DNA from: Bifidobacterium biavatii DSM 23969
GTDB lineage: Bacteria; Actinomycetota; Actinomycetes; Actinomycetales; Bifidobacteriaceae
Length of the DNA stretch: 64,000 nt
Assembly (NCBI RefSeq): GCF_000741165.1
Contig: NZ_JGYN01000008.1
Span: forward strand, 62,001-126,000
Direction of reading: 5' to 3'
Each line of letters begins with the position of its first letter. Positions within the stretch are counted from its first letter, which is position 1. Below the pieces are notes generated by a model. That model made no database searches. It saw only the letters and a program-made list of their open reading frames with translations, and was not told the origin of the DNA. A program made the translations under genes and the position numbers. Positions 53,915-63,033 of the stretch are shown here, piece after piece.

Positions 53915-55441
53915 TCATCCTTCCTTGATCGTCTCGTTGAGTTCGTCTATGCCGGCCGTGACCCGTCTCGTTGTCCAGTCGCGCGGCGTGCCGTCGAGCG
54001 AGATGCAATGCCAGACCGTATCGTCGCCTTCGACCGATGCGAGCGCGGACAGGAAGCCGACGATTTCGCTTTCCCGTCGTTCGTCGGCCGGCAGCCGGTT
54101 GAAGCTGGCGGCGATATCGACGAGTTCGGAACCGTTCGGCCCGCTCACGGTGACCGGGTCGCGCATGATGAGCCGGACCATGTGCCGTATGCGCGGGCCT
54201 CCTCCGACGATCATGGAGCGGATGTCCGGTTCTGGGATGTTAACCGGCGTGGCATGCTCGTCGAGGCCGGGCACGGCCGCGCGGGACATCGATCGTGCCG
54301 GCCGGGTCGGCAGCCCGGCGAACGTGACGTCGCCCACGTCCGTGCGGTAGGGACGCGTATCGTCGTTCGGATGCGTTCTCGCCGCCGCATTGATCGTGGT
54401 GTACAGGCGGTTGAGCGTGACGAGCATGGTGCGGTATCTGGTGTCGGTCTGCTGGCGGACGAGTCGGCTGATCGCCTCGTCGGAGACGCGTATCTGCTGG
54501 CGGACCGCTTCGATCCCGTCGTAGATGCGTTCGAGTTCGGCGGTGACCTGGTCGAGCAGCACGCTGGATTCGCCGGCCAGATACGGTGTTGCAGCGATGG
54601 CCGCGACGGCGTCGTCGATCTGCTGGCGTCCTTCGTCGGTGATGATCACCTGGAAGGCGTCGTTGAACCGGCGGCCGGAGTCGGATTCACTGAACGAGCG
54701 GCGGAACGCGTCATGGTAGGAGGTGAGGTTGTCGTTGACGTCCATGTCGCCGGCCTGCATACGTCGGCGCAGCGCGTCGCCGTTGTCGCGTTCGGCGAGC
54801 GCGAGTTCGCGCAAGTCGATCGGCACGTCGCGCAGTGTTTTATGGATGACGGCGATGATGTCGCCAACCTGTTCGTCGCTGAGCCGGTCGCGTTGCCGTC
54901 CCTGCCGGATCTGTTCGATTTCGTGTTCGCGTGCGGCGATCTCCGCTTTGAGCAGTCGGATGCGTTCGCTTGGATCGGCGGTCAGCTGCATGCGCGCGTG
55001 CTCGATCTCCATGATGATGCTGTTGGCCTGGGCGCCGGACAGCGAGCTGGTGGTGTCCTGCAGACGGTCCAACGCTTCAATGGCACGGTGTGCGCGGGCG
55101 GTGAGCCGGTAGAGAAACCGGTGCGAAGCCATGTCGAGCGAGTTGGCGAGCCACGCGTAGTCGCCGTTGCCTTCGCGGGTAAGGTCGACGAGGATCTGGT
55201 GCGCGGCGCCGATGAGGTCCTGGTCTTCCTCCAGCGCGTATTCGCCAGCGTCGATAAGGCTTGACAGGCTTTGCGCGAACCGTTCCTCGAGGATTTCGCG
55301 GGGCAGTTCGCCGGTCAGAGGGTTGAATGCGGCGCGCAGCAGCGCCACGTACGTCATGGAGTGCTTGCGCAGCAGCAGGCGGAGCACGCCGGTTTCGTAG
55401 ACCGGTCGCAGCCGTTCCATTTCCCGCCTGACATCGCCCAT
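53915..55441 (-). CDS. jetA: Wadjet subunit JetA (DUF3375, MukF-like kleisin)
   Basis: This 508-residue protein matches DUF3375, the kleisin-like JetA. The N-terminus is [21 protein letters not shown] long helical middle follows ([16 protein letters not shown]), and the C-terminal wing includes [20 protein letters not shown] and [13 protein letters not shown]. It bridges the JetC heads. It is the first gene of jetABCD (about 6.9 kb, gaps of one to three bases). AAGGAAAGCGAGG lies upstream. The operon has no obvious mobile-element flanks, and a transporter operon lies 85 bases upstream on the same strand. Confidence 0.92.
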   Translation of the reverse strand: MGDVRREMERLRPVYETGVLRLLLRKHSMTYVALLRAAFNPLTGELPREILEERFAQSLSSLIDAGEYALEEDQDLIGAAHQILVDLTREGNGDYAWLANSLDMASHRFLYRLTARAHRAIEALDRLQDTTSSLSGAQANSIIMEIEHARMQLTADPSERIRLLKAEIAAREHEIEQIRQGRQRDRLSDEQVGDIIAVIHKTLRDVPIDLRELALAERDNGDALRRRMQAGDMDVNDNLTSYHDAFRRSFSESDSGRRFNDAFQVIITDEGRQQIDDAVAAIAATPYLAGESSVLLDQVTAELERIYDGIEAVRQQIRVSDEAISRLVRQQTDTRYRTMLVTLNRLYTTINAAARTHPNDDTRPYRTDVGDVTFAGLPTRPARSMSRAAVPGLDEHATPVNIPEPDIRSMIVGGGPRIRHMVRLIMRDPVTVSGPNGSELVDIAASFNRLPADERRESEIVGFLSALASVEGDDTVWHCISLDGTPRDWTTRRVTAGIDELNETIKEG

Positions 55442-55526
55442 GAACCCAGCCTCGCTTTCCTTGCCGCAACTTACAAGGCTATCATGCCGGTTCCCGGTAT
55501 TCGCCGCGGCGATCCCGGGAACCCAT

Positions 55527-56726
55527 TCACTCGCTTCTCAGTGCCTCGGTCGGGGTGAGCCGGGCAGCGCGCGAGGCCGGGTAAAGGCCGGCAAGAATGC
55601 CGACCGTCACAGCTACACCCCATGCAAGCGGCAGACCGACCCAGTCCAAGACGAACGGCTGACCGGCCGCGAACGCCACGCCGCCGGCCGTGCCCGTGCC
55701 GATGAGGATGCCGGCCAGTCCGCCAAGAGCCGAAAGCATGGCCGCTTCGGTGACGAACTGCATGCGGATGTTGCCAGGTGTGGCACCCAGGGCTCGGCGT
55801 AGGCCGATTTCGCCGCGGCGTTCCATGATGGTGACGATCATCATGTTGGCGATGCTCATGCCGCCCACGGCGAGTGCGATCACGCCGATCATGAGGCCGA
55901 GCGTGGTTAGCGAGTCGTTGGTGGCGTTGCGCGCCTTGGACAGATCGGCGGAGGCGGTCACGCTCACGTTGCCGCCCGTGAGGTTGGCCGCGTGGGCGAT
56001 CGTGCGGCGCAGCGTTTCCGCATCACCGGACGTGGTACGTACGTAGATCGCGTTGATCTTGGCGATGCTTGCCGCCTGGTCGGGATAGTGCGCGATCGCC
56101 CATGCTCTACCGATGATGGCGGACGTGTTGAACGTCGCGGCCTGCGGCAACGGATCGAGGATGCCGATGACCCCGTACCATTCGTTGTCGATAAGCACGC
56201 GGTCGCCGACGTCGGTGACGCCGAGCCGCCATGCGGCCTCCGAACCGAGGACCGCGACGGGCAGGTGTTCGTTGTTCCGGTCGATACCGTGGCCGTGTGC
56301 GTAGGCCGCGCCGATCGCGTCCAATGCGCCGGGCGCCGTGATGTTGAGGGCGAGCGCGTTGCCGTTGGATGCCGGCACGAGCTGGTTCTTGAAGATTTGG
56401 ATCTTCTCGGGCGGCGTGGTGAAGACACCGACCTGTTCGACGTCCGACTGGCGGGCGATCGTCTCGGGCGCATAGTCGGGAAGTGGGATGGTTTGGCGGG
56501 CGGCGTCCTGTCCGGGGGTGACGACCTGCAGGTTCGCACCAAGCGCGTCGAGCCGGTCGAGCAGCGCCGCCTGGTTGGAAGCCGCGATGCCGGACAACGC
56601 CACGTAGGCGGCGACACCCAACGCGATGCCGAGCGAGGCGAGCACGGTGCGCGAGACGCGTCCGGTCGCGCCGATCCACGCGGAGTGCAGCAGGTCGGCG
56701 ATACGTGTGCGCAGCGGCTTAGGCAT
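55527..56726 (-). CDS. MacB-like ABC transporter permease
   Basis: This 399-residue protein has an N-terminal helix (about residues 27-50), an external domain of about 220 residues and three C-terminal helices. The conserved motif is MMIVTIMERRGEIGLRRALG, with ATPGNIRMQFVTEA following. This is the standard MacB-type permease (MacB_PCD plus FtsX). It overlaps the ATPase gene by eight bases. With the adaptor it forms an exporter for a peptide, lipid or drug substrate that is not identifiable from sequence. Confidence 0.92.
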   Translation of the reverse strand: MPKPLRTRIADLLHSAWIGATGRVSRTVLASLGIALGVAAYVALSGIAASNQAALLDRLDALGANLQVVTPGQDAARQTIPLPDYAPETIARQSDVEQVGVFTTPPEKIQIFKNQLVPASNGNALALNITAPGALDAIGAAYAHGHGIDRNNEHLPVAVLGSEAAWRLGVTDVGDRVLIDNEWYGVIGILDPLPQAATFNTSAIIGRAWAIAHYPDQAASIAKINAIYVRTTSGDAETLRRTIAHAANLTGGNVSVTASADLSKARNATNDSLTTLGLMIGVIALAVGGMSIANMMIVTIMERRGEIGLRRALGATPGNIRMQFVTEAAMLSALGGLAGILIGTGTAGGVAFAAGQPFVLDWVGLPLAWGVAVTVGILAGLYPASRAARLTPTEALRSE

Positions 56727-57630
56727 GGTTGTCCTCCTCTCGTGTCGTTGCGGTTCGTTCGGCGTCCTCGGTCAGGGGGAGCTGTCCGATTCCGTCGGAT
56801 TGGGGAGATTCCGTCGTCGTTTCCCCCGTCATCTCGCGTACCATGCCGTCACGGATGTGCAGTCGCCGCGGGAACCGTGCTGCCACGTTCGGATCGTGCG
56901 TGACGACGACGAGACTCGCGCCGCTGTCGGCCGCATCGAACAGCAGGTTGAGGATCGTGTGTCCGGTGTCGGTGTCGAGCGCGCCGGTCGGCTCATCGGC
57001 GAAGATGATGTCGGGTTGTTTGACGAGCGCGCGGGCGATGGCGACGCGCTGCTGTTCGCCGCCGGACAGTTGCGACGGCCGATGCCGCAGACGATGTCCC
57101 AATCCGACTTGCTCCAATGCGGTGGCCGCACGGTCGCGTCGCTCCGCGCGCGGCAGGGCCGTGTATTGCAGACCGATCATCACGTTCTCCAGTGCGGACA
57201 CGCTGGCGATGAGATGGAATTGCTGGAATACGAAGCCGATGCGTGCGGCGCGCAGGTCGCTGCGTCGATGTTCGCTCATCGCCGTCACGTCGTCGCCGTC
57301 GTATCGCACGATGCCGGACGTGGGCATGTCGAGCGTGCCAAGCAGGGAGAGCAGCGTCGACTTGCCTGAGCCGGAAGGTCCCACGATCGCGATGCGTTCA
57401 TCTCGGCCGATCGTCAGCGTCGTCGGATGCAGGATCTGTGTCATCGTCCCGTCCTTGCCGGCAAACGCCTTGGTGACGTTCTCGAGCGTCAGCAAAGCAT
57501 CCGCAGGATCGGAAACGTTCACTCCCCTCAGCGAGAGAAACCCGTCTCCGGTTTGTTCCGACTCCCCCTGCCAAGGAGAGCCGCCAACCATCGGCTGACC
57601 GAGGGGGCTCATACCCGCAGCCGCCGTCAC
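56719..57630 (-). CDS. MacB-type ABC transporter ATP-binding protein
   Basis: This ATPase has Walker [11 protein letters not shown]-loop FVFQQFHLIASVSALENV, signature LSGGEQQR, Walker [13 protein letters not shown] and VTHDP. The core begins at LLTLENVTKAF, about 46 residues after the proposed GTG start at 57630. That GTG overlaps the adaptor stop (GTGA). ATG at 57612 is an alternative. The extension, which reads GGSPWQGESEQTGDGFLSLR, is encoded by DNA resembling dispersed intergenic repeats, so it may be an inserted element captured into the frame. A Ser/Thr-rich tail of about 35 residues follows the ATPase domain. Confidence 0.85.
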   Translation of the reverse strand: MTAAAGMSPLGQPMVGGSPWQGESEQTGDGFLSLRGVNVSDPADALLTLENVTKAFAGKDGTMTQILHPTTLTIGRDERIAIVGPSGSGKSTLLSLLGTLDMPTSGIVRYDGDDVTAMSEHRRSDLRAARIGFVFQQFHLIASVSALENVMIGLQYTALPRAERRDRAATALEQVGLGHRLRHRPSQLSGGEQQRVAIARALVKQPDIIFADEPTGALDTDTGHTILNLLFDAADSGASLVVVTHDPNVAARFPRRLHIRDGMVREMTGETTTESPQSDGIGQLPLTEDAERTATTREEDNHA

Positions 57631-58751
57631 GACACCACCACCTTGTCTCCGGCCTGCAACCCGTCGGCCTTGGTGAGTTGCACCTGCGCGTTGGCGACCA
57701 GTCCGATCTCGACCGGCACGCGTACGAGCGTGTCGCCGCGCACCACGTCGACCGCATAGGTGTTGCCGGCGGACGCGACGATCGCGGTCACCGGCACGAT
57801 CAGCGTCTCCGCGCTCGCCGACGCGGACGTGTTCGGAATAACGAGGTTCACCGAGACCGGCCCAAACTTCGTGACCTTCGATTGGTCGGGGAAGTCGACG
57901 CGCGCTGACGGTGAGGTCACCTGCCCGTCCGTACCGGTGGACTGGCCGCCCTGGTCGACGGAGGAGAGCGTCGTATCGATGGTCGTATTGTCGGGCAACA
58001 CGACCTGCACCTTGTCGCCGGCCTTGAACGTGGCGGCCTGCGTGGCGGTGAGCGTGGCTTCGACATGCAACGTGACGTTCGTGTAGCTGGCCGGGCTCAC
58101 GTTTGACTCCCCCAGCTTCGCCTTGACCTGCGTGATGCGGATCGGCACGGACGCGGCGACGGCCACGGACGACGGCTGGAACACGCCGTCCGCCGCGCCA
58201 CCGGTCAGTCCGAGTGAACGCTGCCATTGGCGGACCGCCTCTCGGGTCAGCCAGTCGAAATGCGCGTCCGGCGTGCCACCGAAGAAGCCGAGCTCGGCAA
58301 GGTTCTGCTCGAGCTGGGTCACGTCCGGTCCGTCCGTGACGTCCGTCTGCAGGGTGCGCCAGAACGGGCGCTCGCCGTGGAACAGCGGCACGGGCACGCC
58401 GTCCATTTCGTATACCTGTTCGCCGGTGTTGATCTGCTTGCCGGCGATCGGCAGTTGCGTGATCGTACCGGTCGCGGCCGTAAAATCGCTCGCCTTGTCG
58501 TATTGCAGGGTCGCACCAAGCCGGGTTTCGGCGTTGAGCACGCCTTTGGTGACCGGCTGCGTGCGCAGCGTGGTCACGTCGACGTTTCGTGACGCCGACG
58601 CCGACTGTCCGTCCGCGGTCAGGTGCCCGATCAGGTTCCACGGTTTCGTCGCCACACATGTCACGGCCAGGCCGGCGATGACGATGGTCGTCATGATCGC
58701 CGTAACCAACCTGCGCCGTCTGCCGAACCGTCGCGTTTCCGTTCGTGTCAT
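57627..58751 (-). CDS. Membrane-anchored exporter adaptor (HlyD/MacA-like) with peptidoglycan-binding domain
   Basis: This 374-residue protein has an N-terminal transmembrane anchor (about residues 15-37) and a peptidoglycan-binding-like repeat (DVTQLEQNLAELGFFGGTPD then REAVRQWQRSLGL, around residues 140-180). Beta-barrel and hairpin segments of an adaptor protein surround it (AGKQINTGEQVYEM; TFKAGDKVQVVLPD). Gram-positive MacA-like adaptors with this architecture partner MacB-like exporters. The start at 58751 has AAGGAG eight bases upstream. The ATPase start overlaps its stop. Confidence 0.88.
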   Translation of the reverse strand: MTRTETRRFGRRRRLVTAIMTTIVIAGLAVTCVATKPWNLIGHLTADGQSASASRNVDVTTLRTQPVTKGVLNAETRLGATLQYDKASDFTAATGTITQLPIAGKQINTGEQVYEMDGVPVPLFHGERPFWRTLQTDVTDGPDVTQLEQNLAELGFFGGTPDAHFDWLTREAVRQWQRSLGLTGGAADGVFQPSSVAVAASVPIRITQVKAKLGESNVSPASYTNVTLHVEATLTATQAATFKAGDKVQVVLPDNTTIDTTLSSVDQGGQSTGTDGQVTSPSARVDFPDQSKVTKFGPVSVNLVIPNTSASASAETLIVPVTAIVASAGNTYAVDVVRGDTLVRVPVEIGLVANAQVQLTKADGLQAGDKVVVS

Positions 58752-58778
58752 ATTCGTTGCTCCTTGATCATCAGTGTC

Positions 58779-58876
58779 TGTCATGTCGACCGGAGGCGAA
58801 GCCGGAGCAGAGACATCTTTCCTCGCACATACAGCTCGCAGGATTTCTCGACTCGCTGCGCTCGCTCGAAATGACA
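58779..58876. repeat. 98-bp MITE-like palindromic element
   Basis: The element begins TGTCATGTCGACCGGAGGCG and its opposite end, read on the minus strand, begins TGTCATTTCGAGCGAGCGCA. The ends are imperfect inverted repeats (12 of the first 14 bases agree). It fills most of the gap between the lipoprotein and adaptor genes. Sequences of the TCATTTCGAGCG type are widespread dispersed repeats in bacterial intergenic regions. A read-through transcript would fold into a long hairpin. Confidence 0.6.
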
Positions 58877-58892
58877 AATATCGGAAACATAT

Positions 58893-59684
58893 TCACTGCG
58901 CGTCGCGCATCACCTGCGTGTAGTCGTAGCCGAACTCCTCGGGCGTGCCGTCGAATCCGAACGAAACGCCCGTCTCGCCGACCGGGCAGTCCTTGAGGAA
59001 GCGGCGGAACTCCTCCTCGCTCACGGTTTTCGGAATCATGATCGTCGTCGGATTGTCGCCGTCCGGGTCCGCGACCCAGCTGTACCCTTTCTCGCGTGCC
59101 TTCTTGGCGAAGTCGAGCGCCGCCTGCTTCTGCGCGTCGGAGACGGCCGTCTGCGTGTTCGCGTCCTGCACGGGCTGGGTGAAGTCCGGCACCTGCGCCT
59201 GGCACGCCGCATAGTCCTGCTGTTTGGATGCGTACGGGCTGCCGGCGAGCGCAGTGGCGTCTTTGAACATGACCCACACCTTGTCGTCCTCCACGGTGGT
59301 GAACGTCGCGCCCGCATACAGTTGCTGGGCGTCGGAGTCGACGGTCATGCCGTTCGAGTCGCCGCTGACCTTGACGGGGTTGCCGGCCGTATCGATCATG
59401 CGCAGTTCGACTGCGTTCTTCACCGTCGGCGCTTTGGATGAGTCCGCAGAGCCGGACATGTCGGGGGCGGCCGCGGCCTGCGCTTCGATGCCCTTGCCGG
59501 TCAGGCATGCGATGAACTTCTTGACGTTCGCGTCGGTCTGTGCCGAAACGTCGCCGCCGTTGCCGGCCGTCGCAGTGTTCGACGAGCTGCCGTTCGCGGC
59601 GAACGGCGCGGAACAGCCAGCGAGTGCTGACAGGGCGAGCGTGGATGCGACGGCGACGGCCAGAATGCGTCGGTTACGGTTCAT
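58893..59684 (-). CDS. Lipoprotein of the MacB-like exporter operon
   Basis: This 263-residue lipoprotein begins with Arg/Asn, a hydrophobic stretch and the lipobox LSALAGC, placing it on the outer face of the membrane. The mature part is Ala/Ser/Thr/Asp-rich, then has a soluble domain with ACQAQVPDFTQPVQDANTQT and EFRRFLKDCPVGETG. Family not recognised. AAGGAGG precedes the start at 59684. It is the first gene of the exporter operon and is divergent from the OmpR-type regulator, suggesting a role in sensing or substrate capture. Confidence 0.8.
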   Translation of the reverse strand: MNRNRRILAVAVASTLALSALAGCSAPFAANGSSSNTATAGNGGDVSAQTDANVKKFIACLTGKGIEAQAAAAPDMSGSADSSKAPTVKNAVELRMIDTAGNPVKVSGDSNGMTVDSDAQQLYAGATFTTVEDDKVWVMFKDATALAGSPYASKQQDYAACQAQVPDFTQPVQDANTQTAVSDAQKQAALDFAKKAREKGYSWVADPDGDNPTTIMIPKTVSEEEFRRFLKDCPVGETGVSFGFDGTPEEFGYDYTQVMRDAQ

Positions 59685-59750
59685 GGTTCCTCCTTGGGAT
59701 CGGTGTCGCACACCATCCAACCGTGCCGCCGGTGGCGTGTCGGTGAGGGA

Positions 59751-59771
59751 TCGCATTACCTTCGCATTACC
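59751..59771 (+). promoter_or_regulatory. Tandem 10-bp direct repeat in divergent promoter (OmpR-type site)
   Basis: TCGCATTACC occurs twice with an 11-base period (59751-59760 and 59762-59771), one DNA turn apart, as expected for a dimeric OmpR-family regulator. It lies about 14 bases upstream of a -10-like GATAAT (59785-59790) for the regulator gene and 67-87 bases before the divergent lipoprotein gene. Autoregulation and exporter control are likely. Confidence 0.6.
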
Positions 59772-59829
59772 GTGGCAGGCGCAGGATAATGAACGAAGCA
59801 ACCCCACAATCGACAGCAAAGGGCATGAC

Positions 59830-60501
59830 ATGCGAATCCTGATCGTCGAGGACGACCGCGAACTGGCCGCCGCATTGGACGACGCGCTGCGTTACGAAGG
59901 CTACGCGACGAGCCTGGCCACGACCGGCACCGAAGCGTTGCAGGCACTCGCCGATCGGAACGTCGACATCGTGCTGCTCGACCGCGATCTGCCAGTGCTG
60001 TCGGGCGACGCGGTGATGGCGACGATCGCCGCAAACCGCATCCCCGTCGCCGTCATCATGCTCACCGCCGCGGCTGGAATCAGCGACCGGGTCAGCGGCC
60101 TTGATCTTGGCGCGGACGACTATCTGACCAAGCCGTTCGCCTATCCCGAACTTCTCGCCCGTATCCGCGCACTGCAACGTCGTGCGGGCAGAACGGACGC
60201 GACCGCCGCAGTGCTGGCACGCGGCGACATCACGCTCGACACGACGCGACGGCTCGCGTTCCGCGATCACGGACGCACGCTCGTCAAGCTCACGCCGAAG
60301 GAATACGGCGTGCTCTTCGAACTCCTGCGCGCCGACGGCGGCTATGTGAGCGTGCCGGAACTCTACGAGGCCGTATGGGATGATCCGACCGCCGCGGAAC
60401 CGGCCGACGTGGTCAAAACCACCGTATATTCGCTGCGTCGCAAGCTTGCCGACCGGGACGCGATCATCTCGACGCGCGGGGAAGGATACCGGTTGCGATG
60501 A
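59830..60501 (+). CDS. OmpR/PhoB family response regulator
   Basis: This 223-residue protein has a receiver domain (acidic pocket EDD at residues 7-9, phosphoacceptor D51 in IVLLDRDLPVLSG, Lys in LTKPF) and a C-terminal winged helix (KLTPKEYGVLFELLRADGGY; VVKTTVYSLRRKLAD). The start MRILIVEDD is preceded by AAAGGG. It overlaps the kinase by four bases (ATGA) and is divergent from the MacB-like exporter operon. The tandem repeat in the shared promoter supports control of that operon. Confidence 0.95.
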   Translation: MRILIVEDDRELAAALDDALRYEGYATSLATTGTEALQALADRNVDIVLLDRDLPVLSGDAVMATIAANRIPVAVIMLTAAAGISDRVSGLDLGADDYLTKPFAYPELLARIRALQRRAGRTDATAAVLARGDITLDTTRRLAFRDHGRTLVKLTPKEYGVLFELLRADGGYVSVPELYEAVWDDPTAAEPADVVKTTVYSLRRKLADRDAIISTRGEGYRLR

Positions 60502-61880
60502 ACCGTCTGCGCACGTTTGCCGCACGGCTGAAGCCGCGCACGTTCAGGACGGTCATGGTGCTGTCCATCGCCGCCATAGCCCTGCTCATGATGACGGCCG
60601 TCATCGTCACGCAGAACCTCATCGTCGCGCGCGTCGCCGCCGAGCAGAACATGACGGTTATGTGCGTCGCCGCGAACACACCATCGTCCGATGGCGCCGA
60701 CGCCGGCTCCGCTGACGGAGACGCGCTGTCGGCGTCGGGTTCGTGCGACGAGGGTACGGCCGCGCTCGGCAGCGGCGCGAGCATCGACGTGTTCGGCCAA
60801 TCGGATTCGGCCCAGTACTCGTTCGGCTTGGCCAAAACCGTGGATGCGGTCACCAGTTCGTTCGTCAACACCATGCGCGCGGCGTCCATCGTCATGATGA
60901 TCGTGTTCGGTTTGCTCGCGCTCGGCGTCGCATGGATTGTCGGCACGAAACTGTCGACACGCGTTGCCAGCGTGGGACGGCAGGTCGAAGCGCTCGATCC
61001 GAACGATCTGCACGTGCGCATCGCCGACGCGCACGGCAACGACGAAATCGGCAGGCTGGTCGCGTCCATCAACGGCTTACTCGACCGCGTGCAGGCGGCG
61101 TCCGAAGCGGAGAAGCGGTTCGTGTCGAACGCGTCGCACGAACTGCGCACGCCGATCGCCGCGGTGGAGACGAATCTCGATGCGCCGCTCGCACAGGGCC
61201 GTTTCCCGGCTGATGTGGAGCCGTCCGTGCGCCGCGCGCTCGCGGCGAACCGGCGGGGCGCGCAGCTTGTGCAGGCGCTGCTGACGCTGTCGCGTATCCA
61301 GAACGGTGCGTTCGGCGGGCAGCGGCAAGTACGGGCCGCGTCCGACGGCACGACGGATACGACTGTTCCCGATCGCCGGACAAGTCCCCGAACCATGACG
61401 AACGGCTTCGATCCCACGGTTCAGTCCACGGATCTGACCGGCTGCGTGAACGACATGATCGACGACATTGCGGACGACGCGACGGCGCGCGGCATCACCG
61501 TGCATGCCGACGATCTGCCCGCGGCAAACGTGATCGCGGACCGCACGCTGCTGGAACTGGCCGTAGGCAATCTCATGCGCAACGCCGTCGTGCACAATAC
61601 GGACGGCGGTTCGGTCGACGTCGCAATTGCGCCCGGCGACGGAACGCGATCGGGAGTGACGCTGACCGTGACGAACACCACCGACGAAACGCTACCCGAC
61701 GATCTGAACGAACTGGTCCAGCCGTTCCATCGCGGCGAACATTCGCGTATCAGCGCCGCGCCCGGCGTGGGATTGGGCCTGTCGATCGCGCGTGCTGCCT
61801 GCGACGCGATGGGCGCGACGCTCGCGCTGGCTCAGCCCGAACAAGGCTCGTTCCGGGCGACGATCACGTTTCCGGTCTGA
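60498..61880 (+). CDS. Sensor histidine kinase, HAMP/HisKA type
   Basis: This 460-residue kinase has two membrane helices (about residues 14-38 and 128-153) around a short external domain rich in Ala/Ser/Gly/Asp. HAMP follows, then a phosphoacceptor motif (FVSNASHELRTPIAAVETNL) and an ATPase domain with N-box LAVGNLMRNAVVHNTDGG and G-box GVGLGLSIARAACDAMG. It forms an operon with the regulator. Architecture matches CutS/VanS-like envelope sensors. Confidence 0.94.
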   Translation: MNRLRTFAARLKPRTFRTVMVLSIAAIALLMMTAVIVTQNLIVARVAAEQNMTVMCVAANTPSSDGADAGSADGDALSASGSCDEGTAALGSGASIDVFGQSDSAQYSFGLAKTVDAVTSSFVNTMRAASIVMMIVFGLLALGVAWIVGTKLSTRVASVGRQVEALDPNDLHVRIADAHGNDEIGRLVASINGLLDRVQAASEAEKRFVSNASHELRTPIAAVETNLDAPLAQGRFPADVEPSVRRALAANRRGAQLVQALLTLSRIQNGAFGGQRQVRAASDGTTDTTVPDRRTSPRTMTNGFDPTVQSTDLTGCVNDMIDDIADDATARGITVHADDLPAANVIADRTLLELAVGNLMRNAVVHNTDGGSVDVAIAPGDGTRSGVTLTVTNTTDETLPDDLNELVQPFHRGEHSRISAAPGVGLGLSIARAACDAMGATLALAQPEQGSFRATITFPV

Positions 61881-61910
61881 TAGCCGTCGTCGCAATCCAC
61901 AAGGCACGAA

Positions 61911-61936
61911 CCAGCCCGTCTGATGAGGCGGGCTGG
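61911..61936. terminator. Hairpin between convergent kinase and carboxypeptidase genes
   Basis: CCAGCCCG (61911-61918) pairs perfectly with CGGGCTGG (61929-61936) across a 10-base loop. It lies between genes that converge. It is likely a bidirectional terminator, although the T-run is missing. Confidence 0.55.
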
Positions 61937-61973
61937 AACCAGGCGATGGCAACGATGATGTAATTGTGCACTA

Positions 61974-62771
61974 TTACAGTTCCTCGAGCACCTCGCCTTT
62001 GTCATGGAGCGTCTTGGCGGCTTCGGCGCCCACATACCGGTAATGCCATGGTTCGTATTCCACGCCGGTCACGTTCGTTTTGCCTTGCGGATAACGCAGC
62101 ACAAACCCGTAGTCCCACGCATGAGCGGCGAGCCAGTCGTAGACGCGCTGGTTGGCGTCCGCGTCGGACGCGCCGACGGCGTTGATGTCAGCGGCGAGGC
62201 CCAGCTCATGTTCGCTGGTGCCGGGCAGGGCGACCTGCAGTCGGGCCTTCGCTTCGGCGTCCTTGGCGTCCATGCCGCTGTTTTCGTACAGGAACGTCTT
62301 GTCATCGAGCAGCTGCTGCTGTTCGTCGTGCGTGCGGTAGCCTGCGGTCACTTCGGGGTTCAGCCCGTCAGCGCGCATCGCGTCGAACATACGCTGCAGA
62401 TCCGGATAGACGCGCGAGTCGATCTGCTGACCGTTGGCAAGCTGCGTCAGATCCGGCGTGGGCCAGTCGTCGGGGATGCGCTGCCATTGATTGACGACGA
62501 TCGTGTTCCACGAGTCGGCGGTATAGGTCGCTTCAGGCAATCCTGGCGTGAACGGGCCCCAGTGGGCGATGCGGCCGAGGCCGAGCAGTGCCGCCGCTAC
62601 GATCGCAAGCGCGGCCAGTAACGCGGCGATCAGGCGGATCAGCGTTTTTGCGGCACGTTGTCTGCGATAACGGGCGAAGCTGCGGACGGCTCCCGCGCGG
62701 GGCGCGCGGGATGCAGCTCCTCCTGCGATGGATGCGGGCGGAATCGTGTCCGTTGCAATGCGGGATGCCAT
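61974..62771 (-). CDS. D-alanyl-D-alanine carboxypeptidase, VanY/M15B family
   Basis: This 265-residue membrane-anchored zinc peptidase trims the peptidoglycan stem peptide. It has a cytoplasmic tail of about 40 residues and one transmembrane helix (about 45-68), followed by an external VanY domain. The signature motifs are TAGYRTHDEQQQLL, GTSEHELGLAADINA (zinc His and Asp) and EYEPWHYRYVG (catalytic Glu, zinc His). The start at 62771 has GGGGAAGGA upstream. It is convergent with the two-component system. Confidence 0.93.
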   Translation of the reverse strand: MASRIATDTIPPASIAGGAASRAPRAGAVRSFARYRRQRAAKTLIRLIAALLAALAIVAAALLGLGRIAHWGPFTPGLPEATYTADSWNTIVVNQWQRIPDDWPTPDLTQLANGQQIDSRVYPDLQRMFDAMRADGLNPEVTAGYRTHDEQQQLLDDKTFLYENSGMDAKDAEAKARLQVALPGTSEHELGLAADINAVGASDADANQRVYDWLAAHAWDYGFVLRYPQGKTNVTGVEYEPWHYRYVGAEAAKTLHDKGEVLEEL

Positions 62772-62904
62772 GTCGTCGTCCTTCCCCTCGACTGTGCGGA
62801 GAGCACGACGCATGTCGCGCGCCCCCTGCTGTTCATGCCGTCAATCGTAGGAATTCCAAGCGTTGCGTACCATCGGCCGGCGGGATGAAGCCAGACAGAC
62901 AGTA

Positions 62905-62957
62905 CCCTGATTCTTGGGGATGACTCGGGGCGAAACCCCTAGGGGTCAACATCAGGG
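62905..62957. terminator. Nested hairpin downstream of pcp
   Basis: Outer arms CCCTGAT (62905-62911) and ATCAGGG (62951-62957) enclose a second stem in which GGGG pairs with CCCC around a CGAAA loop. It lies between pcp and vanY, which are on the same strand. There is no T-run. It is likely a terminator or processing structure after pcp. Confidence 0.5.
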
Positions 62958-63033
62958 AAGACGACGGGATGTCGCAGGCGTATGCCGGAAAGACGACGCG
63001 AGATCATCGGACCGGCGCATCGGCGAGAACGAA

